NCBI GenBank assembly: GCA_028641055.1
Contig: CM054057.1
Coordinates: forward strand, 582,147,158-582,211,157
Length of the DNA stretch: 64,000 nt
Source: Alopecurus myosuroides
Taxonomy: Eukaryota > Streptophyta > Magnoliopsida > Poales > Poaceae
Direction: 5' to 3'
The notes under the pieces were generated by a model. It had not been told where the DNA came from. It was given only the letters and a program-made list of their open reading frames with translations, and did no database searches. Shown one piece after another: positions 55,987 through 64,000 of the stretch; position 1 is the stretch's first letter, and every line of letters begins with the position of its first letter. The translations under genes were made by a program, and so were the position numbers.

Positions 55987-57622
55987 TGAAGGGAATATGA
56001 CCGAGAGGCAATAATAAAGTGGTTATTATCTTATTCCTTGTTTATGATAAATGTTTATTTCTCATACTAGAATTGTATTAACCGGAAACGTTGATACATG
56101 TGTGTTTAATAAACAAACAATAGTTCCTGGTAAAGCCTCTCTTTTAACTAGCTCGTTGATTAATAGATGGTCAAGGTTTCCTGATCATGAACATTGGATG
56201 TTGTTAATAACGAGGTCATGTCATTAGAAGAATGATGTGATGAACACATACCCAATATGAAGATAACAATACGATCAAGTCATTTAGTTTATATTGTTAT
56301 ATCTTGCGTACGAAGTAACTTATTCCTTAGACCATGAGATCATGTCAATCACTGATACCGGAAGGGTGCTTTGATGTCATCAAACGTCACACCGTAACAG
56401 GGTGACTATAAAGGTGCCGTTAGGTATTCGGAAAGTATTAGTTGAGGCTCATGGATCAAGAGTGGGATTTGTCCATCCAAAATGACGGAGAGATATACTA
56501 TGGGCCCTCTCGATGATATCACATCGAAACCGCTTGCAAGAACGTGATATGATCACAAGGATGTTATATCACGGGAACGAGAAAAGAGTACTTGTCGGTA
56601 ACGAGATTGAACAAGGTATGGTTGATACCAATGATCGAATCTCGGACAAGTAAAATATCGCGAGACAAAGGGAAATAGTCATGACGTTGATGGTTCACAC
56701 GATCACGAGAGTCATCGTTGAATATATAGGAGTCATCACGGATCTCCAGATCCCGCTGTTGGTTATTGATCGTGGAGGAGTCTCGATCATTTCTATCATA
56801 TTCACGAACCGTAGGGTGACACACTCAGGGTTCGATGACGCGTTTGAGAGGATACAGAACATCGAAGAATATTTTGGGCAGCACCGAAATTGTTTCGGGG
56901 AAAATTGAAATAGTTCAAGGGGTTTTTCGTCGAATGATTGTTAATAGAATTAACAAATGATTCGAGGTGCTATATGCAAATGTTTGTTAATAGAATTAAC
57001 AAATGATGAAATAAAGAAATAAAATGTTTTATTTATTTATTAAAGAAAAACTCTTGGATTTTCTAAGTGGAGTTTTAAGGGAAAATGAGTGGATGTGAGT
57101 GGAGTGTCCACTCACATGATGAAGGAAGAGGTGGGGGCACACCATGGGGCTGGCCGCACCCCCCTTGGGCTGCCTCCCCCTCTCCTATAAAAGGAGGGTG
57201 AGAGATCTCCCTCCTCCACACACTTGCCCACTTCTTTTTCCCTCCACGCGCTGCTCAATTCCATGGTCTCCGGCTTGGCGAAGCCATGACCGTGGGATTC
57301 TTCACCACCACCACGCCGTCATGCTGCTAGAGTTCCGAGGGATCTCTACTTCCGCGCTCCGCTGGATCGAGGGAACGGAGGTCGTCATCAACTGTACGTG
57401 TGAGGCGCCGGATGTGGTGAACATCTTCTCGCTATCGGGATCGGTGCGAGTACGACTACGCCAACAACGAGATTTGATCTCGTAATTCTTTGTGTCTTCG
57501 AGGTTATGTGTTCTCCTTAACCCTCTTGTTGCCCGTTTTACTTCGTCTCCTAGATTAGATCTTGGCCTTTCGGGTGTCTCTCGCGTAGGAAATTTTTTGT
57601 TTTCTATGCAACGACCCCTTCA
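55987..57622 (+). repeat. 5' LTR of element E
   Basis: 1636 bp. Ends TGAAGGG/CCCTTCA form a 7-bp terminal inverted repeat. A TATA-like CTATAAAAG lies at 57185-57193. ORFs such as 57144-57485 are in transcribed LTR sequence and have no family match that I recognise. Confidence 0.93.
57185..57193 (+). promoter_or_regulatory. TATA box of element E LTR
   Basis: CTATAAAAG, conserved in the 3' LTR near 63859-63867. Confidence 0.65.
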
Positions 57623-57639
57623 GTGGTATCAGAGCCGGA

Positions 57640-60600
57640 TCTATGCGTAGATGTTTTGTGCGGGTAGAACACATATGAGTATGTGGGCGTTGATGATCAT
57701 GTTATTGCCTCCTTGAGTATTTTATCATCTTAGTGGCATAGTAGGATGACGCTGCCCCAGACTAAGTTTACGTGTACTATGTACGCGAGAGTTTTCTCAC
57801 TTGTGGCTAAGGGGGTGTCCGTTTCTCCTACTATAGTTAAGATCTAATCTACGAAGGGTTGTTAAAAATGTGTTTATCAACGTGTTGGTTCGTAGGTATG
57901 AACGGTTCTATCCTCGAAAGCCCTAAGCCACGTAAAATATGCAAAAATAAATTAGAGGCGTCTAACTAGTTTTTGCTGTGCATGTGATGTGATATGGTCA
58001 ATATTATAAATTTGATTATGAGATGATCTTTTTTGTAAATTATTGATATACCGGAAGGTATCCATATGATTGTCTTCTTATTGATGGACAATCAAGATTG
58101 GGGTGCCATGGTACTTGGTACCACGCCGGTGGAATGATGGAGATCATACCATGATGCACATGATGGAGATCAAGTGCAAGAAGGACCATATCATATCACG
58201 TTATCCTTACATGAGATGTCTGTGATGTTAATCCTTTTATGCACCTTGTTTTGCTTAGATAGCGACGGTAGCATTATAAGATGATCCCTCTCACTTAATA
58301 TCAAGATAATAATGTGTTCTTCCTTAAGTATGCACCGTTAAGAAAGTTCGTCGTTTTGAGACACCACGTGATGATCGGGTGTGACAGACTCAACGTTCGC
58401 ATACAACGGGTGTTTTCAAGCCTAGCATGTACATACATGGCCTTGAAACACATGCAATACTACAGTTCTACTTGGCGAGCCTAGAATGTACATACATGGC
58501 CTCGGAACACGTAACTGAAAGGTAAAGCATGAGTCATATGAATGATATGATGAACATGTCGATGTTCGCCTTTGAAGCTACATCATCTCACGTGATGATC
58601 GGTTTTGGTGTAGTGAATTTGGTTCGTGTAATCACTAAAGATGACTAATGGGGATGTTGTTTTTGAGTGAGAGCTCATGGTTTAATTTTGAATTAACTTG
58701 AACTTATTTATCATGAACAACAAATCAAAGTGAATTTGCACAGATTGTTGTATTCATTGGCATCCTCATAACTACCTTACACTTAGATTGTTAATTGAGA
58801 TATAACGGTTATGATCTGGTAAAAATCATTTAAGATTGGTACCATATTAGTGAAATTTGAATTGAATCCTATTGTAGATTTTTGGTATTTCCTACCTAGC
58901 TCCATGTGATTAATGATTGATTGATCTAGAGAGCAACCAATTCCTACTTAGAATCCAGAGTCATGGTTGCTTCCATATTAATTTATCTTCAAAATAATGT
59001 TTTGTTGATCAAGGTGATTTAGAAACTGAAAAGAGTTGTTTTCAGAAACAATCAAGTGAAAGATATATTGATATCTAGAAACTTATTTTTAGCAACATGA
59101 CTGAGTATAATTTAGCGTGACAATGTATGCTTATATTATTTGAAGATATGCAATGATTGAAGACGCTAGACGTTTGAATAATCCAAGAAATTGGGCGCTA
59201 AACATTATCTTCTAAATTCCTTCCTTCGAGCTATAGTAGCTTAATCATAAAATTGTAATGATGGGATGGATTAAAAGGTATAGGTAAAAATCGTTTACCT
59301 TACTTGGAGATTGCTAAGAGTGGAATCTAGAAGAATACTATTAATATGGTGATATTAGTAGAACAATCAAACTCAAAGTATGACTCAAGGGGTGATAGTA
59401 TATGACTAACACACCAAAGAAAATGAGCTAGTACGACTAGCATTGTTTGATGTTGAATGATTCTTCTATAAAGGAAAGGGAATATTGAAAATAGAATTAC
59501 AAAAAGATATATGGAAGAAAAATAAGATAACTGGAAAAGTCCAGCTCAAGAGTATATGCTTGATATACAAGTTATAGATGCATTACTAGTTAACAAAGTA
59601 TTTTTTTGGGTATTTTGATACCACATTGGTTGGTATGATTTGTCATACAAAGCAACGCAATGCAAGAAATACAAGGGCCTAAAAGAAACTAGTAATAGAT
59701 GTGGAATCGATTATGACAAGAACAGAAATAAAGTGTTATTGTGTTCATTGTCATATCAAACCAAATATTCAAGATTTATTTTAAGAACTTAATAAGTTGT
59801 TATTTTGTTCTGGTCTTTTGTGAGAACAAATGATATTGTTCAAACTATGACCATATTCCATAACTGATGGATTTGTTAATATAAATCATGTTGGTAAAGT
59901 AAACATCTATAAAACTAAATGCTAAACGTTGCAAGACGTAAAAGAGTTTCACTTAAATGGTGACACCACCATTTTAGTTCATATCGGAAAGGAAAACATG
60001 GAGGAACTCCATATTTATGGACTTCCGGAGTCATTTTATTTTGAATAAATTGACGCTTGTGAGACCTCTTCCAAAAGATGACTAGAATTCCGTTCTTAGG
60101 ACAAAGTAGAATGGACGACTAATTTAGTGGAGATTATACATATTGATGTATATAGTCCATTATGTGTAGTCATGTATGGTGGATTAATTTTTCCTTCATA
60201 AAATTCTGTCGATGATTTGAGTAGATATGTGAGTATATCTATTTAAAGAGAACGGAGTTTGACTTTTGAATTGGTTCAAATAGTTGTTAATATGAAGTAA
60301 AAATCAATTTAACAAGATAATCAAGTATTTATGATTGGATCATAAAGGATAAAGTTTGAGTTACAAGTTTAGCAAAACATCTGAGAAGTTGCAAATTTGT
60401 TCTACAACTTATACTTCTCGAATACCCCACATTAGTTTGGAGTATTCAAAAGACAAAATCAAACCTTGTTTGACAGGGCAAGATAAATAAAAATGCGATT
60501 ATAATTTTGTACTTTATACATTAGTGACAACCGTTTTTCCACTGAAAAGAGCACCATCATGATCCGTTGAAATTGACAACATATAAGATATGGTTTGGGT

Positions 60601-62648
60601 AGTGACCCGAATTGTCATTTTCTTAAGTTTTGGTATGCATAGCATGTGTAAAATGTTTACAACCAAAATGGGATAAATATATGTTTATAAGGTTATCCCA
60701 ACGAATCCATTGGGTATTTCTCCTATCACCGACCAAAGACAAATGTTGTTTTTCAGAAAGGGTTGATTTCTCGAGAAAGTAGTTCTTGCGAAACAAGTGA
60801 GTGGGAGGAAAGTACAAACTCAACGATATTAGAGAATCTTCGTTACCATGTCAAGAGTAGCGCAGCACTGGAAGGTGTTCCAGGGTTTCCTATTTTGACT
60901 AAGTAGAAGAAACTACAAATGTTGTAGATACTCCGAATGAGTTTGCGAACTGAACCACAATAGTCCAAAAACTTTGTACTTAGACCAACTTATGGTTTAA
61001 GAGTAAAGTGTTGTTTTGACAACAGAAGGACCTGGACCTTATAAAGGAAGCAAATGATGGGCCCTAACTTCGTAATATTGACTATGAGTCATTATATCCG
61101 CCATAGTATCCTTGTATAAATATCAAGTATGTGACTTGGTAGTTCTTTCGATAGGCATGATGCCTAACAATAGAAAAAGGGTCTATATAGCAACAAAGAT
61201 ATGGATTTTAACATCCTTTAAAAGTTGTACTTATCAAAAAGTTGTTTTCGACGAAGTTCAAAGAGTTGACTACTACAAGATTTTGATCTTCCGTAGTGAT
61301 GCTTAGTCTTTGCGGATAGTTCTAGCAAAGTTACATATTATGATATAGATGTTGAATAACAAAACCAACTCTCCTCTCGAGGAAGTTCGATCAAGGATGT
61401 GTACTTGACACAGTCTGAGACTTTTGTAAAATTCAAAAGGTTGCTAGAAAGGTATGCACACTTGAATGGTTGAAGTGAGCATAACGAAGTTGAAATCTTT
61501 ACCTTAATGAAGTTATGAAAAGAGTTTGATTCCATCATGAACGATAAAGATGCTTGTAGAGTTACAAGAAATTAAGTGGGAGCGCTATGACATATTTCCA
61601 ATACTTTATGTAGCTGACATATGGTTGATTGGAAAATATGTAATTTTAAATTAACACGGTTAAGAAATTCATATTGATGAAAGGCTTAGAAGATATTGGG
61701 CATCGATATTTATGAGAGATGGATTAGATCGCCTGATATGATTGAAGCCAAATTACATAGATGAAATATTGAAGTAAGTCAATATCGAAATGACAAGAAG
61801 GAGTTCTAGTCACATGGAAAATAATTGAGCAAGATTCAAGTGTTTTGACACTTTATGAGCATCATTGAAATTGAGATTTTTAAGTCATGTTTCCATGCTA
61901 TGTACACAACTAGATGAGTCCTATGCTATAAAATGTTATAGCAGGATAATTCATATGATGATTAGACAACAGTGGGAGAGATCCTTGTGTCATTTTAGAA
62001 ATGCTAAGGATATGTTTTCCTATATAGTAATGACAAAATATTTGTTGTAACATGTTACACTAATAGTCTTGTCATCTCTTCAAATAATTTTATCTCAAAT
62101 AAAATATGTGATGAAGGGTAGCACAATAGGATGGAAGAAAGTTCCATGCTGGATTTGAAAGAGTTTCAAAATGAAAATATTGTGACAGATACTACAACAA
62201 AGGCTAAGAGTATATCTTTGTGTTGACAACTGATAATAAGCGTATTTTATGTCAAGGAGTTCTTTATTGAACTTGGTGAAATTCCAAGAATGCTGACACT
62301 ATGAAGCTACATTTTCACAATGTTAGTAACATCAGTTTAAGCTGAGGAATTAAGGTATCACCGGAACTTGGTGAATTTCCAAGAAGCTAACACTATGAAG
62401 CTACATTTTCACAATGTTAGTGACAATGGTTTAAGCTGAGGAATTAAAGTTTCACCGATTGACCATATATATACAAAGCCATCTCATTAGAGAATGAGTG
62501 ATGCATGTAGACGCAAAGGACATGCAAATACAATAGGACCTGAATAGTTCAGATCTTTTTGATGATGTTTACCACATGCGAAGCATGGTAATAACACTGG
62601 AACGCCATATGTGTTTAGTGCTTACATACTAGATTATTGACTCCAGTG
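57640..62648 (+). pseudogene. Decayed internal region of element E (former gag-pol)
   Basis: No long frame remains. Nucleotide-level traces of Copia pol are visible when compared with the nested element at 9485-13425: 'gtcgatgatttgagtagatatg' near 60211 (integrase DDLSRY block), 'gttgactactac' near 61264 (VDYDETF block) and 'gactccagtgcaagtgggag' at 62640. Many stops and indels; AT-rich drift as expected for methylated old copies. A 90-bp duplication is seen near 62270-62450 ('gaacttggtgaa.ttccaagaa', 'gctacattttcacaatgtta'). Confidence 0.75.
62270..62455 (+). repeat. Tandem duplication inside element E
   Basis: Two copies of a unit of about 105 bp, with 'cactatgaagctacattttc' occurring at about 62297 and 62390. 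Confidence 0.8.
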
Positions 62649-62660
62649 CAAGTGGGAGAC

Positions 62661-64000
62661 TGAAGGGAATATGCTCGAGAGGCAATAATAAAGTAGTTAT
62701 TATCTTATTCCTTGTTTATGATAAATGTTTATTTCTCATGCTAGAATTGTATTAACCGGAAACGTTGATACATCTGTGTTTAATAAACAAACAATGGTTC
62801 CTAGTAAAGCCTCTCTTTTAACTAGCTCGTTGATTAATAGATGGTCAAGGTTTCCTGATCATGAACATTGGATGTTGTTAATAACGAGGTCATGTCATTA
62901 GAATAATGATGTGATGAACACATACCCAATATCAAGATAACAATACGATCAAGTCATTTATTTTATATTGTTATATCTTGCGTACGAAGTAACTTATTCC
63001 TTAGACCATGAGATCATGTCAATCACTGATACCGGAAGGGTGCTTTGATGTCATCAAACGTCACACCGTAACAGGGTGACTATAAAGGTTCCGTTAGGTA
63101 TTCGGAAAGTATTAGTTGAGGCTCATGGATCAAGAGTGGGATTTGTCCATCCAAAATGACGGAGAGATATACTCTGGGCCCTCTCGGTGATATCACATCG
63201 AAACCACTTGCAAGCACGTGATATGATCACAAGGATGTTATATCACATGAACGAGAAAAGTGTACTTGTCGGTAACGAGATTGAACAAGGTATGGTTGAT
63301 ACCAATGATCGAATCTCAACAAGTAAAATATCGCGAGAAAAGGGAAATAGTCACGATGTTGATGGTTCACACGATCACGAGAATCATCGTTGAATATATA
63401 GGAGTCATCACGGATCTCCTGATCTCGCTATTGATTATTGATCGAAGAGGAGTCTCGATCATGTCTATCATATTCACGAACCGTAGGGTGACACACTTAA
63501 GGTTCGATGACGCGGTTGAGAGGATACGGAATATCGAAGAATATTTTGGGCAGCACCGAAATTGTTTCAGGGAAAATTGAAATAGTTCAAGGGGTTTTTC
63601 ATCGAATGGTTGTTAATAGAATTAACTAATGATTCAAGGTGCTATATGAAAATGTTTGTTAATAGAATTAACAAATTCTGAAATAAAGAAATAAAAATGT
63701 TTTATTTATTTATTAAAGAAAAACTCTTGGATTTTCTAAGTGGAGTTTTAAGGGAAAATGAGTGGATGTGAGTGGAGTGTCCACTCACATGATGAAGGAA
63801 GAGGTGGGGGCACACCATGGGGCTGGCCGCACCCCCCTTGGGCTGCCTCCCCCCTCTCCTATAAAAGGAGGGTGAGAGCTCTCCCTCCTCGACACACTTA
63901 CCCACTTCTTTTTGTCTCCACCCGTTGCTCCATTCCATGGTCTCCGGCTTGGCGAAGCCCTGACCGTGGGATTCTTCACCACCACCACGCCATCGTGTTT
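62661..64000 (+). repeat. 3' LTR of element E (first 1340 bp)
   Basis: It matches 55987-57330 with scattered substitutions and ends only because the window ends. Confidence 0.95.

Larger units (their letters stand above)
55987..64000 (+). mobile_element. Element E: decayed BARE-related Copia, 3' LTR truncated by the window end
   Basis: The 5' LTR is 55987-57622 (TGAAGGGAATATG...ACCCCTTCA), PBS TGGTATCAGAGC at 57624, PPT AAGTGGGAGAC ending at 62660, and a 3' LTR from 62661. The internal 5 kb shows the layout of Angela/BARE elements but no ORF above about 66 codons. It is inserted in element D (left TSD candidate CTCAG, 55982-55986). Confidence 0.92.

Noticed and set aside
57144..57485. Host gene of 113 codons
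   Set aside because: It lies entirely within the element E LTR and recurs, altered, in the 3' LTR.

Overview
The window is plant nuclear DNA, almost certainly from a Triticeae grass (wheat, Aegilops, barley or a relative). The evidence is dense nesting of LTR retrotransposons, Copia LTRs starting TGTTGGGAATATGCCCTAGAGG (Angela/BARE/WIS type), Athila-like Gypsy elements with LTRs bounded by TGAT...ATCA, a CACTA transposon, a Stowaway-type MITE starting CTCCCTCCGTTCC, and GC-rich grass-style exons. No rRNA, tRNA, CRISPR or complete conserved host gene was found. Family names are from memory of LTR ends and remain tentative; element boundaries and target-site duplications (TSDs) are read from the sequence.

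Region 1 (1-15600). A minus-strand Copia with 131-bp LTRs (604-734 and 15040-15170) sits in AT-rich host DNA. It has been hit twice by one Angela/BARE-like Copia family, in opposite orientations: a full element at 6785-14799 (TSD GAGGC) and a solo LTR at 2643-3967 (TSD GAAAG). The full element is nearly intact; its gag-pol is broken by one apparent 1-nt deletion.

Region 2 (15600-30440) is a graveyard of host genes and small elements: exons of a NOP58-like gene (minus), a hAT-like MITE pair, a UGT85-like glycosyltransferase pseudogene, a LINE tail, a 1.2-kb non-LTR insertion with a 14-bp TSD, a CLPP-like exon fragment, a FAR1-related fragment, and a 1816-bp PIF/Harbinger-type element (TTA TSD, 16-bp terminal inverted repeats). 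That element carries an intact 366-residue ORF with two C-terminal ubiquitin-interacting-motif-like segments.

Region 3 (30442-33843): the left end of a Copia is cut by a CACTA transposon that starts at 30987. Its minus-strand gene ends in an Ulp1-like cysteine peptidase domain, and its subterminal DNA holds telomere-like TTTAGGG repeats.

Region 4 (33844-64000) is a chain of nested LTR elements that runs off the right edge. Element A (Gypsy-like, plus strand) has inserted into the CACTA and is cut at 40549 by element C (Gypsy, minus). C contains element B (44193-50946, non-autonomous, minus) and element D (from 52415, minus). D is cut at 55987 by element E, a decayed Copia (plus) whose 3' LTR is truncated by the window end. 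A, B, C and D share the same 3' untranslated block although their LTRs differ.

The elements best worth a second look are the Harbinger-borne UIM protein, the CACTA gene with the Ulp1-like domain, the 450-residue unidentified ORF in element A, and the inverted hAT TIR/TSD arrangement at the truncated end of the NOP58-like gene.
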